From Rotaria macrura (lineage: Eukaryota; Rotifera; Eurotatoria; Philodinida; Philodinidae), in contig OENT01000601.1 of NCBI GenBank assembly GCA_900239685.1, positions 1-64,000 of the forward strand: a stretch of DNA of 64,000 nucleotides, read 5' to 3'. Position 1 is the first letter of the stretch; each line of letters begins with the position of its first letter. This document shows, in pieces, positions 37,366-50,100 of the stretch. Position numbers and translations under genes: made by a program. Below the pieces are notes generated by a model. It was given only the letters and a program-made list of their open reading frames with translations, was not told the origin of the DNA and ran no database searches.

Positions 37366-38942
37366 CCCACGGAAAAAAATATTTCGAAAAGACCGCGGTA
37401 GGTAACTAACTGTACTCGAAACCGTAGTTTTGGGCGGTTTTATAAAGTAACGGTAGTCAGATCATCTATTCGTTTCTTCGAAACCGCGGTATTGACCGGT
37501 TTTGAAGAAACACATTGATCGTCTGACTACCGTTATATTAAAAAACCTCTCAAAGCTGCGATTGTGAATACCGTTGCCCAGCGCTGTTTTGCCAGACACG
37601 TTAGAGTAAGCCGACTGAGGTATGCCGAGAATAACCTGTAACCTGAAGGGTTCAGGTATAGTATCCTTCTTGAGGTAGTGGAGTGAACTCTTTCGAACTC
37701 CATTTCCACAATGTACTTTTGTAGAATCAGGTGAAACATCTGTATAATGATCGAAAAATTTGGTAGAAAAAGTGGAGCGAAACATCTTTTTTTTATTATG
37801 CGAAATTTTACCTTCTGACCATATCGGTCTTAGAAGGAGAGTGCAGCTTACAATGAACAGGTTGCACAAAGAGAGAAAAGCAAGTACAGCAGAGACAGGC
37901 CACAGAATATATAATAATGCATGTTTTATTGGGCCATTCAATAAAACATTGAAACAGGACTTTCCAACGTGCACATATGTTCTCACGAGATAACATAAGA
38001 TGTATCTAAACAGATTGTTTGTACGATAAGATTACAGTCAATAAGCTAGTATTATCGTTTCTAAGACGGTTCGATTTGTTTGGGAGGAATAATCAAGCCT
38101 AGTACGCTTTATTTCCAAGCCAGAGATGTATCCCCACCCAGCCAGGGTTCCCAGTGGGGCGAGACATCTTCATTGTTATTACACATTACATTTCACTTTG
38201 ATATGCACAGCGGTTTCTCATAGCAACACCGCAGTTTCTGAAACCGAGGTTCAATAACTTTCGAGCGCGGTTTCTCAAACGTTACGAACCCGGTTATAGA
38301 ACATTGCAACTTCGCCAGACAATAACATGGTCCTTCTAGTTAAACCATTTTGGGCTGATAGAACCGAAATCAACTTTATTTTTAAAATTTCGTTGCTCCC
38401 TTTGAAATAAAATGAGTCTTCTACCATGTTAATTCTCTTGAAACATTATGTATTGACAATCAATCATTTTGACTTTTTATCCAATAAATAATACGGTAAT
38501 ATTGTGGTTTCACTTTTATCTCCCCCTCAACTAAAACAGATTGAAAAATAAATAATAGCTACAACATTTTTATCATTCGGTTGGTGTAATTTCCACCACG
38601 TCAGTTTGCATATGAATTGAAATCTTCTCTATTGTGCTAGATCAAGTGACTTCTGTTATTTTAGCTAAAAATGAAAGTAGCAATGAATCGATATATTTCA
38701 AATTAATAGAATTCTTTTTGAACACAATCAAAAGTCACCGCGATTAAAGTGCAGTACACCGTGGTTCATAAAACCGGTTGCAGTCACTGTATTTGAAACG
38801 ACGGCTATGGTTATGCATACTGCGTTTTCTAGCGAACGCGGTGCAAAATATCGATCTAAAAAGCGGTTTATAGAGGCTACCGAATCGACATCGTGGTGGT
38901 CTATAATGAAAGCTCGATTTTCGTAAAAAGCTTTCTCCGTGG
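37366..38942. mobile_element. Element with CCACGGA ends and CCGCGG-type subrepeats
   Basis: The left end CCCACGGAAAAAAAT at 37366 faces an inverted AGCTTTCTCCGTGG ending at 38942. Near both ends lie AACCGCGGT, CCGGTT and GCGGTTT words, the same vocabulary as the 61-bp array. At 37443-37530 a strong hairpin pairs AACGGTAGTCAGATCAT with its near-complement ending ACTACCGTTAT. A 174-codon minus-strand ORF (37986-37462) with a hydrophobic N-terminal part lies inside, of unknown family and possibly fortuitous. No clear target duplication was found, so it could also be two neighbouring solo ends. Confidence 0.45.
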
Positions 38943-40294
38943 AAAGTCACGTACATCCCAATTAACGAGTTACGAACCGCTCAACAAATTTTTACCAAAG
39001 GTGACCAGGTGTTTTTAAATGTTGAGTTTTAATTTTTTCTAAGACAAAGAAAGACGTTCTTAACAAAAAATAATTTTTTTCCCATGACTGAAGGGAGCAG
39101 CATATGAAACTAAATTAGTTTCCATGTTTGCTTGACTGCTTGCAGTAATAGATCATAAGTGAATGAAGACAGCAACGGTTGCCAGACTAAGTCAATTGGG
39201 CTCTCAGATAATGGATTCAGTCGATCACATGTTTCTGCATCGTGGCTTTATCTTATCGGGTTTTTTCCGTCATGACTTCGGCCAATCAAGCTTTTTGGCC
39301 AGCCATTTCAAGTGTTGAGGTATTTTTTGTTCGTGTTTTCAATCCATTGAGCTTTATATGATGGACGTTTCGTCACATGAGATTTTTCCATTGCTGATGT
39401 TTTGTCAAAAGAAGCTTTTTTGGATCTTGATCGTTACGAATCAAGTTTCCTGTCGTGCGGGCTTTATCTGATGAGTTTTGTGTCGTACAAGGATGTCATC
39501 CAATTATCTTCATGCTTGTCGAATTAAATTTGAATAAGTCATAATACAAATCGCTTCCTCTCCAAAGATATTATCAGCTTAAGTCTAGTATGTTAATGTA
39601 CTTTTGACAAGTTTTGAGTTCTTCGTCGAAAAATGATGACGATAAGGCACAAAAGTATCGTTTTAATTGAAAATGAAAAGGAATCATTATTTGGAGGAGT
39701 AGATTATAGGAAATGAGCAGCTTGTTTTTCGTGGCTGACTTTCCGGGGCATCGTTTACGGCTAGCGATTAATCCGAAAGGTTCACTGTAGATCTCGTTCG
39801 GAAAAGATCACTTCATGGCTTTAATGAAATACAAAATATTTCAAAATTTATTCAAAGACACTTATTTCAAAGATCAATTAATACCTACAAATTCTATATG
39901 TATCTGCTCTTTCACTCAATCATATATTAGAGTGTATATGCTTCTTATAAGTGTACTAAAGTAATGAATTTCATATACACTATATCAAAGTCTGCCAGGG
40001 TTTACCATGGTTAAAGTAGATGTGGAAATTCCCTTTGTAGCACCCAAGTCTGTGCTGTCTTGCAGACTCTTGTAGACTCTCATACCAATATGAATAGAAA
40101 ACATGTGAAAGAGAATTATTATGTAATAAATCTATTTATTATTATTTAATAATTCACTTACGTGACCCAGGAGAAAAGTTCTGTATGAAATGTAACTTTT
40201 TTGTGAAGAATATACCACGAAGATTTTTTTAATGAAGAATCACAAGATACTGTTGATTAAGTGTTATGAATTTTCTTTTGATCAATCTTCTTTA
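38943..40294. other. Intergenic, no gene recognised
   Basis: AT-rich; no open frame above noise, no splice-consistent coding and no obvious repeat ends. Confidence 0.45.
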
Positions 40295-40302
40295 GTAACA
40301 AC

Positions 40303-41123
40303 CAGAGCTCCGCGGGACAGTAAAAATGAAAAGATGGCGGGACGGAGCGGGACAGAACTTATTCCTCTCGGGACGGGACGGGACCAGATCAATTAACTTC
40401 TCTGTCCCGCCAAGTTCATACAAGCACAATTGGCATTAAGTATTGTGCATTCATTGCAGTTTTGCGACATCTATGTATTGAGTTACGCATTCGACGTTAG
40501 AGGTCATTCGATTGCTTGTCTTCACGCAATGATAATGGGTAATAATTATCTGCCGAAGCCGAAGCAGAAGACCGAAGTTTTCTAATGCATTGATTCGTTA
40601 CAATAGATGTCATCAGGTGTCAAATTTTTAAAACAGCTAATCAAGAACTTCGGTCTTCTGCTTCGGCCGATTATTATTACCCCAATGATAATATATCACT
40701 TGTTTGAATCGATACAGTGATTGTATTGTAATTATTGTTAACGGCATTCCGATCTTTTTTTTATTATTTAGAAATAATATCTTTGTTTTTTTAGACATTA
40801 GCAGTTGTTGTTTTAACGAATAAATAAATAATGTCTTCTCCTGAAATTTTGTATCGTGATAGAAAGGTTTTTCATGTAAGCGTTATCTTGTAATTGATAA
40901 ATAGTAAAATAAATGGATTTCATTGAACAAGAAAGTAGAAATTAACTAGTATGCTTCAATCACATAATCAGATAAAAAGTAAGTATTAAGTCTGTACGCT
41001 AGAAAAATGCGGGACGGGACGGGACCCTAAAAAGCAAATAAAGCGGGATGGGACGGGCCGGATAATGTGGTACGGGATGCGGGACGGGACGGGAAAAATT
41101 TTTTGTCGTCCCGCGGAGCTCTG
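40303..41123. mobile_element. hAT-like MITE with GGGAC iterons
   Basis: Perfect 16-bp inverted ends CAGAGCTCCGCGGGAC and GTCCCGCGGAGCTCTG lie inside an exact 8-bp duplication GTAACAAC (40295-40302 and 41124-41131). Subterminal arrays of GGGACGGGAC occur at both ends. It is non-coding and contains a smaller nested insertion at 40537-40683. Confidence 0.88.
40537..40683. mobile_element. 147-bp foldback MITE nested in the GGGAC element
   Basis: Ends GGGTAATAATTATC and GATTATTATTACCCC are inverted. An inner arm GAAGCAGAAGACCGAAGTT has a perfect inverted partner. AATGATAAT lies on both sides (40528-40536 and 40684-40692), a 9-bp target duplication. A 9-bp duplication would suit a Mutator-like origin. 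Confidence 0.8.
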
Positions 41124-41440
41124 GTAACAACCAATTTTTCTCAATATTTCTATACTGATTTACTTACGTTGTCAGTAAAACCGAATGCTCTTTTTGAAAA
41201 TGAACTTGAGAATGTGAGTAGGCAATGGTGCGTGGTGTCCCGTAGGGGCTTCGATGCATAGTAAGTCGCTTATTTGAGAATTGCTTGGCAGAAAACTTCA
41301 GGTTTCTGCCATATGCAGAAAAGTTTATCACCTGTGGGGTCCGAAGTATTGAAACAATGGTACACCGACATTTAAGCGTACAGCAATCGAGCCCCGGCAC
41401 TTGAACGCTGACAGTTGAGCCTTTCATAAATAAATTGAAT

Positions 41441-41590
41441 GTCGGTGTGGATCTTATCACCTCACCCACGCCCGCGCCGGAACAGATCCGCATCAAGACC
41501 CGTACCCACGCCCACATCTGTCTACATCGTCACCCGCACCCACACACACAGACACCCACATCCATTTACATGGACACAAACACCCTACTA
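41441..41590. repeat. Telomere-like tract, copy 5 (longest C arm)
   Basis: GTCGGTGTGG at 41441-41450 is followed by about 130 bp of degenerate CACCCACGCCC/CACACCC words. The right edge abuts the TA-flanked element starting at 41591. The two overlapping short ORFs here are translations of the repeat. Confidence 0.5.
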
Positions 41591-43002
41591 CCCAGTCAAA
41601 CAACCGTCCGAAAATAACGCATTCCAACCGGGTTGAAATTTCACGAAAACGACATATTCAAGATTTCTTGGATGCGTTGCAATATTTTAGAATTAAAACA
41701 AGTGGATCTTTTTTAATTTATGCGTTTCTATCCATTAACAACAGTAATTTCACAAGATTTAACGCGTTGGTCTATGAACAAGTTTTATTACGTGCAACGT
41801 TTACTACGATTTGATCTACGAAAAGTTTCTTGCACTCGACAAAAAATGAAATAAATATATAGAACTGTGCAGAATTTCATGATTTATCTTTTTAGTCCAT
41901 TGAGAATGAAATCTTCCAAGAAGCTGATTTTTGGGTCTTATTCTGCGAACCCATCAGTAGAAATTGAAGTCAACCAATAGCATATTTTGAATTCCGTAGA
42001 ATTCTCATTTCTACTGAAACATAAATATGTTCATTTTTGGTAAAACAGACATATCTTGGGAACAAACAGTTATGCAGATATTTAAAAACTAAAGATGTAA
42101 TATATTAGATGAGCATAAATTTTTTGAATAAGTTCTCATATCAAAATTTCAAAAAATATTTTTAAATATATTCTGAAAAATATTCATACCTTTTAAAAAT
42201 ATGTTTAAAACAAATTCATAGATTTTTTTAAATGAATCTAGAAAAACTGCATGTTTTCTTTTAGATACTTATATGGATTGTTTTGAAGATTCTATTGATT
42301 GATTTTTTCAAAATATTTCTAAAGGATCTACTTTTCGAAGTGCATGTTAAAATAATAAAAAATCAATTGTGAAAAATATTTTATTAATCATCTAAAGAAA
42401 TATAAGCATATTTTGTAGATGAATATCAGCTTTTTTATACCTCAGGATAACTCAAACGCAGCTAATGCAAGCTTAATTCTCAGTTTTATGAGGTATCACA
42501 AGAAATGATGAAAATTCATTTCATTGTATGCGCCTAATACTATTCCATTCGAGTAGTATTTTCAATTAGACTTAAAAACCCTAAGACTAGTCAAATGAAC
42601 AACACCCTCGACCCTCATGCGATGCATCTTCGGATCCAATCTTGGGTAACGCAGTAAGTTCGAAAATTTTGTTACAATGAAATTAATTGAAACAGAAGTA
42701 AGGCATTCTCAACAGATAAAAGACAATCAACGGTACAATGGAATTCTTGATGACTGACCACATACGAAAGACAGGAGAAAACTAAGCGTAAAAACGCGTT
42801 AATTTTTTAACGAAAAAAAATTGTAGAAAGTGCAAATTTTTACGCGTTCACAACGCGTTTATTTTATGAACGAAGGAAAGTTCGTTTAGTAACCTAAGCG
42901 CGTTATGAACTTGTAGAAATGTGCGCTTTCTACGTTTTTTTTCTTCGTTGAAATTTCGAGGCGTTTTTACACGCTCTTTTTCATAATTTGTCTGACTGGG
43001 TA
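41589..43002. mobile_element. TA-flanked element with CCCAGTCA inverted ends
   Basis: TACCCAGTCA at 41589-41598 is matched by TGACTGGGTA ending at 43002, which fits a Tc1/mariner-type TA target. The right subterminal region 42785-42985 is packed with ACGCGTT words and inverted copies (AGCGTAAAAACGCG against GGCGTTTTTACACGCT). No transposase frame is visible. Only short terminal matches support the pairing. Confidence 0.45.
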
Positions 43003-43425
43003 GCCAGGGTTTTATACACTATGATTATACTTGTTACACTTGCTATTTGCATAGCTGTTAGTAAATACAACTTCGACAGAATTGAACAATAGTGTTAAAT
43101 CGTCCAGAATTATCCACCAATCCATGTAAATGTAATTATTGTAGCGCCCTCTATCTTGACTTGCCACAAAACTTAATAAAAAGCCGACAACATAGTTCAA
43201 TACACAATAATTTCTTTTTTTGAAACAAAATCAAACTCAAACCTAGGCCATCTAAAAGCAACTGCACCAATTAGTGAATACTTACTATCGTTTCACTGTT
43301 TTCATTGTTTGCTTTCGGACAACGCTCTGTACCATATAGAGAGCCGATAGAACAGGAAAAATATCCTTTGTTTAGTAAAACAATATCAAATTCACTATTT
43401 ATGAAGATTTCTCGTAAAAATCAAG

Positions 43426-43711
43426 TAAGCCGAACTTTTGATTCATACTGGTCAATAAGGGAAACTATTCTCTAGCGAACTGTGTTTTTATTCTTTTTCC
43501 AAAAATTGTTTATACTGAGAAATAATAGATATAATCTGATCAATCAAAACCAAGATCATTCAAAGTGGGTTTTCTCAGGGATAAAATATAGGCCAAGCTT
43601 TTGATTTGTACCAATCGATAGAGAAAAAGTTGCTCTGTCAAACTGTCTTTTTATTTTTTTCTAAAAATGTGTTCAAACTGACAAATAATCGACAAGAACT
43701 GGTCAATCAAA
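43426..43711. repeat. Diverged tandem duplication, period about 164 bp
   Basis: Unit one (43426-43549) and unit two (43590-43711) share CTTTTGATT, the TTTTTATT run, AAATAAT and GGTCAATCAAAAC-type blocks in the same order. Identity by eye is about three quarters. It is non-coding. Confidence 0.5.
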
Positions 43712-44249
43712 ACACATTTATGCTAATAATTTGAGAAACAATCGATGATTCATCTCAATTTGTCATCCGACTAATGTTATTACCCTAACATTATCTCCGT
43801 TTAAATTCTCCTGCTCTCTCTATTTTTGTCTCATTCTAATCGTAGCTGCAAATATGAAGGTCTGTTTACTTTTTATTAAGCATTTCTAACCGTATGGTCC
43901 TGACCGTCCTAAAGGTAACATAGCGTTAATGATCGATTGTGCAGAGTATAAGTTAACTGGAAAGAAAAAGAAACAACAAAAAATGGTAGTTGCAATTAAA
44001 TAATCACGAGACTACATAATATAAAGAAAAAAAATAGATGAAACAACCAAACGAAATTGGATGATGACCAAATAGTGAGACGCAGCAATGAAATCTAGAA
44101 AAAACATGCCATGTTTTAGAGAGCTGTGGTACTATACCGATAAAGATGATACGCTCCAATGATTTCACTTTGTGCCTACACTTTTCTTCTGATCCTTTCT
44201 CTATTGTGGGTTTCGGTGCTCATCTCTCGCCTACGTTTTGTATATATAT

Positions 44250-46550
44250 AAAGTGGTGCAAATAAATTGAAGGCACTTTTGCTTTGCTATAACTCAGCCA
44301 CATTTATAGACAGAGACATGGTTACATCACAGTTACAAAGATCTTATTAAGCATTATGTAACTTGAAGATATTGCCAAAATCAATTATTCTTTGGTTGAG
44401 TTATAGCGAAAACAAATTTTCCCCTGTGGACACAAATTTAACACACTCAGTATTTTGCAGTTTTTGAACGCAGCAATTTTTAAAAAGAATAGAAACATAA
44501 ATCAATCGATGTAGAATTTTACGCTCTACGGTTTGGGAAAACTTGAATTTACTAACAAGCTATAGTTTTGAAATTTTAATTATGATTGGTTACAGTGCAT
44601 AGTGATATTTAAAAATGAATAATGCAATCCATCTAAAAATCGAACTAGCCGATGAGAAAGAGCATCGAAAATCTAGTAAAATGATGTATTTTTTCCCAGG
44701 AAAAAAACTGTATTTGATGGTAGATTTTTAAGGATTTTTCTTGGATGAGTCATTGATTGTTGAATTTAACCCTTTCCCTGTCAAAAACAAAATTGAAAAT
44801 TTTGAATTTTTAGTTTTCTAGAGAATTTAATTCAGAGCTGGAACCGGACAGAAATAAAAACCGGTCCGGTCCGACCGGACAAAAATTCAATCCGATCTGT
44901 TCCAATTGCCGGATCGGTCCGATTACAAAATGCTCTTGAATCGGTGAAATTCCGGCAAAAATGACAGAAAACGGTGAAACTCACAGCTTAAAATCTTTTC
45001 ATGTAGTCAATATATATTAAAAACTGACAAACCTAGTCCCAGCTATTAGATCGATTAACTAATAGTTAGATAGAGCAATCCAAATAATATGATTTAGTTC
45101 CTCCTATTATGAATACAAGTATTTGACAATTCTACGTTTCTCTCATCAAGCTTCTAAGACGAAATTCATTTATGGAGTACTACTTTGAAAAAATATTGTA
45201 GAGAATTTCAATAGTTGATGAAATATAATTAAAGCTTTCAGCTTAGGGCTGAAATCGGTTGGGAAATGGTGAATCGATACGGCTAGTTAAAATACCCAAC
45301 CAGTCCTGTCGGTAAACTGATCGATTGAAGTCACATGTCCTCCTGCTGAAATTCCAACGAAAACCGGAGAAAAAATGTCGAGTTTTTAGAAAAAAGATTC
45401 CACATATGAAATAGTTTAGGAGCACACATGTGAAAGACACTCACCATCATGAAACGTTCTGAAGAGAATCTCAGAAAAATGATTCAAATAACATGTTAGT
45501 TTTTATGGCTAAAAAGAGAACTAATGAAACAAATTTTTCAAAAATTTCAACTGGTGAAATTTCAATCTCTACCAGACCGGTTCCAGCCCTGATTGAATTA
45601 CCTAAAACATGAAAGAGTCCTCATTTCCCTACGACACCTACGAAAATTGGTTGACTGAAAATACTTTTAGTTCACAAACAAGTGTGATTACGACGAGAGA
45701 TAAGGCTTTTTGTTCGTTTGTTTTTTAAAGACATATGTAATGTAAAAGTTTTTTTGACAACACGTTTCGTGAGCATCCTAGAGAATTGCTTAGTTTCATG
45801 TTGTAGAGAATTAAATTCTCTAGGAAACTGATAAAAATTCAAAATTTTAAACTTAACTTTTCACAGGGAAACAGGTTGAATTCAACTATCGATGACTCAT
45901 CCTAAGAAAAATCCATTCTCGAACAGAGTTCTTTTCCGGCAAAAGATGCATGATTTTACTTCATGTATGACGCTCTTTTTCATCGATTAATTCCTTTTTT
46001 TAGATGGATTGCAGTATTCATTTTTCAATGCCACTATTCATTGTAACCAATCATAATCAAAATTTCAAAACCATTGCTTGCTAGGTAGTGAATTGAAATT
46101 TTTTTCTAAAACGCAGGTCGTAAATTTTGTATCGACTAATGTATGTTTCAATTTAAGAAAAAAATGCAAAATACTGCAAGTGTCGTAAATTTATGTTCGA
46201 TGAGAATAAGTCAGTGGCTCGATTGAAATGACAAAATTTGGTGTCCTTGTTATTCGAAATATCAACTAGAGAGGGACAATTTAAATCCGGTTTTCTTAAT
46301 TTCTGTGATTTTTCTGATTAAAATCAATTGATGTAAATCAAAAACATCACAGAAATCAGCTGTTTTCCTCTTGGAATAAATTGTTTTTCTCATAAATCAA
46401 TCGAAACATAGCTGATTTGACAACGTTTTCAAGCTGCATAGTCCTTAATAAGATTTTTCTAACTGCGAAAGAATCAAGTCTCTAGTTATAAATATGGAAG
46501 AGTTATAGAAAAAGAAAGACGTCTTAAATTTATTTCTGCCGCCTTATTTT
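44250..46550. repeat. Long inverted repeat of about 2.3 kb with ~550-bp arms
   Basis: The left arm 44250-44825 and right arm 45600-46550 match in inverted orientation. Shared blocks include ATGATTGGTTACA, TTTTGAAATTTT, AGAAACATA, GCAAAATACT, TCTTATTAAG and TTTTCTAGAGAATT. The arms are clearly diverged. It is a foldback-type element; the space between the arms is filled by the hAT MITE 44833-45591. Confidence 0.65.
44833..45591. mobile_element. hAT-like MITE with CCGGTC iterons nested in the long inverted repeat
   Basis: Ends CAGAGCTGGAACCGGAC and CCGGTTCCAGCCCTG are inverted. Flanks ATTTAATT and ATTGAATT agree at 7 of 8 bases, a slightly decayed 8-bp duplication. Subterminal CCGGTCCGGTCCG words occur at the left end. 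The ends resemble the GGGAC element (CAGAGCTCC). Confidence 0.72.
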
Positions 46551-47161
46551 TTTGTGTTTGAGATAGATTAGATACACTATACATGTGAAATATTTACTTA
46601 ACATTGGTACCGAAAGTACCAGGAAACTATCCTAATCCAGTGTATCAATACATGATTATGTTTTCCTGTTTTAGTTATAAATACGAGTGTCTTCTTTCTT
46701 TATGTATCGTTTTTCATTCTTTTGTTTTTCTCAACACTCCGATTTTGATCCGTCTTCCAAATATTTATGCTGGATTCTCTTCTGCTCATCGCTTGGCTCT
46801 TTATTTCCATAGTGGTAAGCGTTGCATGTAATTAGTGTGGCTATCGATATGAAGAAACTTAATAAATTACGACTCCGTCAACACTAATGCTTCTTCCATT
46901 AGAAACTGTCACACAGCTCAGATAGAAACATCATATTGCCATTTTACTTTATTCTTTTTCTAGACTAGAAATTCATACAATTGTGATTTACATATGTTTA
47001 GGTTCCATTATCCGTTACGTGCTGATAAGAATACTTGGTTAAAAAATTTTTCCAAATCAGATCGAGACGCTTTCAATTCCACAACAACTAAATTGAATTA
47101 AACTTCTTTTATTGCGTCTAATAGAAGCTTTAACTTCCAATTTATTACATTAGCTCGCATA
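46551..47161. promoter_or_regulatory. Upstream region of the HEPN-TPR-MYND gene
   Basis: AT-rich 5' flank without a supported ORF. An ATTACATTAG acceptor-like motif ends at 47153, 8 nt before the ATG at 47162. The spacing resembles that before the helicase-PARP ATG and could be a splice or spliced-leader acceptor (inference). Confidence 0.3.
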
Positions 47162-50100
47162 ATGAGTACAACAAAAAGTAACGTTCTTAACTATTTCAAG
47201 TTAGATAATTTGATCGGGCGTTCATGCGATAAAATTCGTCAAGCGTTCAAAAACCGTTATTCTCTCTTCAACGATGGCAAAGTATGGGATGATTCGCCGA
47301 CATGTGGAAGCAATTATTTGACTAATGTTATTGGGAAACATAAACAGTTTAATTTAACAATGGTACAGACAACATCTATTTCAAATGGTGATTCAAATGA
47401 ATGGGATTTGACTACGTTAACTGCTCTACTTTTAAACATTGATCGGCCAAAAACGCTAAGTAAAACTTGCACACAGCAACTCGATAATGAAGACATGCTG
47501 TTAAGACAATTAAGAGATATTCGAAATAAGTTAGCACATCATCCATCAAAATCTATTGACCATACTGAATTTAATCAATTCTGGGCTGACTTAACAGCAA
47601 TTCTAGTTGCGTTTGGTGATGTCGAAAGTGAATTAGACAAACTTAAAGATGACAGCGTATTTGAATCATCTATTCAATCAATTAATGAAGAAAACCAGAA
47701 ACAAGCAATGCATCTGAATTCACTAGGTACACAGGCTCATAAAGATGGAAAGTTTTCCGATGCTATTACATTATTTACAAAAGCAACCGTCTTGCCAGGT
47801 GTTCCGAATCATGATCGCGCTGTTTTCTATTCGAATATGTCGTCTAGCCGCTTAGGACTGTATCAACAACATGCAACTGAATCATTAAAAATTAAAACAG
47901 CCGATGCAAAAGATCAAGGATATTACGCATTAAAAGATGCTAAGCAAACTCGAATTCTTTGGTCAACATGGTGGAAAGGACATTTTCATGTTGGAAAAGT
48001 ATATGCCGCTTTAGATGAGCATGAAAAGGCTATTAGTTCACTTGAACGAGCATTAGCTCTTGCACCAAATAATACTGAAATAAAGAAAACACTCGATGAA
48101 AGTCGACAAATACATGCTCGACAAATGCGATATGAAAATCTTGATCCAAGGTTGCAACCAAAAACACGACCTGAACTATTAAATGAAATAAAACAAAAAT
48201 TCGGTATTGATCCACGCGAGGCACGTCTTGCTGAAAGTTTATTGCACAAAATCGATCCAGCTGCAGATGATGTGCTCCATGGACATAAATATGAACACGG
48301 GGATATTGATATCAAACAGAATTATGAACAAGCTGCTAAATATTTTGCGAAAGCAGCAAATCAAGGCAATGCTGAAGGTATGTACAATTTAGCTCGATTA
48401 ACCGATCATGGTTTAGGAATAAAGAAAGATCATAATATGGCTCTTAAACTGTTTGAACAAGCTGCTGCACAACCACCAAAACATCCATATGCTGAAAATA
48501 TAAGGAACCCAGGTGTTGCTGAAGCTGAACATGCCTTGGGACTTATGTATGCCGAAGGTGTTGCCGTTCACAAGAACCTACCAACTGCTGCTTATTGGTA
48601 TAAACGTGCTACGGATCATGGTTTAGCTGAATCAGCCAACAACTTGGCATTGATGTACCACGATGGGATCGGTGTCGAGAAAAATCTTGATAAGGCTGAA
48701 CAGTTGTTCCAATTATCAGCTAGAAGGGGTGATCCAAACGCTATGGAAAGCTTATCTAAATTGTTACTCCATAAAAATGATTTTAAAATGGCTAAAATAT
48801 GGTATAATCGAGCATGCGAATCCGGCAGTATTTTTGCTCAAACGAACCGTGATGCTTTTGAGAAAGCTTTGGAAGAAAAAAAACAAGTTATAGATTCCTG
48901 TCCATCGAATGTGTTACCTCTGATTGATATGATGAGAGATTCGTTACAAATGCAAAATAGTATCAATAAATTATCTAATCATTCATTTGTCTATGATTAT
49001 AATATGTTAATCGAATATGCTAATCAAGGATCAATAACTGCTAGAAGATTATGTGATGCTCTTGAACATTTTATGAAAGTATTATGCATATTAACAGATT
49101 GTGAAACATTAACAGAACAAAATGAAGAAATAGTGGTTCATGAACTTTCAGCATGTTATCGTATTGAACATATTGTCGCCAGTATTCCCGGTGTAGAAAT
49201 GCGTCAGAAAATCGAAAATATCGTCGATCAAGTACTTCATCGGTGTATTGAAGCACCGAAGACTATTACTTTGCAACTGGATGAAGATGTTCGAATATGT
49301 TATGCTGTATTACATATGGATTCTCATGAATTAATTGATCGATTCCTCGAATCGTGTAAACAAAAATATCCAAATACAGTCTATTTTTTTGAACTCAGCG
49401 CAGCAGTTAATGGCTGGTTACAACGGTTTGAAGTCACTCTTTATAATGCAAATAGTGGTCTAGACATAGATCCAAATAACATCGGATTATTGTTTGATAA
49501 AGCTGTTGCGTTGCGTCAATTGGAAAAATATAATAGTGAAGCGATTGAAGCGTATCAAGCATTTTTAGCTGTTGCTCCAATGGATCATCGCAAGGTACCA
49601 GAATCGTATTATGCAATGGCTTACTGTTACCTTAAGCTGTGCCAACATGATTATCGGACAGTTGTCAAGAAAATATTTGAGCAAGGCGAAGAAGCAGAAA
49701 AAGTCCAATGAAAATGTTTTCTACCTTATCAATCGAACAGTAAAGTGTTATTGAAATCACTTTTTGACCTTCAACATCCATTAGATGAGAGGGCACCAGC
49801 TCCTGTTCATCATCCAAAATTGTATCTTACTGATCCACATCGAATCGAAATTATTAAAGAGCACCGTGAATGGGAAGCCGCAGCATCAGCTAGGAAAATC
49901 GATTCAAATTATAATCTTATGTTGAACACTTCTAAACCACGAGCTAAGCAACGAGCACCTAAGTCATTAATTGGCTTGCAACCAATTTCATTGAAAGAAA
50001 TGGATCCAGCAAAAGATCATATTTATCATGGTTATGTTCTCTCGGCAACAATTATCGAAGAAGCATACTCATGGATTCCATCTATTCATCTTGTAATACA

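Noticed and set aside
37462..37986. 174-codon minus-strand ORF as a real membrane protein gene
   Set aside because: It lies within a repeat element, overlaps a hairpin and CCGCGG words, and has no recognisable family. It is mentioned only as content of the element.
47986..48315. Minus-strand ORFs inside the HEPN-TPR gene
   Set aside because: They are antisense shadows of a well-supported coding frame.
49700..49745. A tiny intron removing the in-frame TGA
   Set aside because: Candidate GT and AG sites are weak, about 37 nt apart, and would place TAA in frame after joining.
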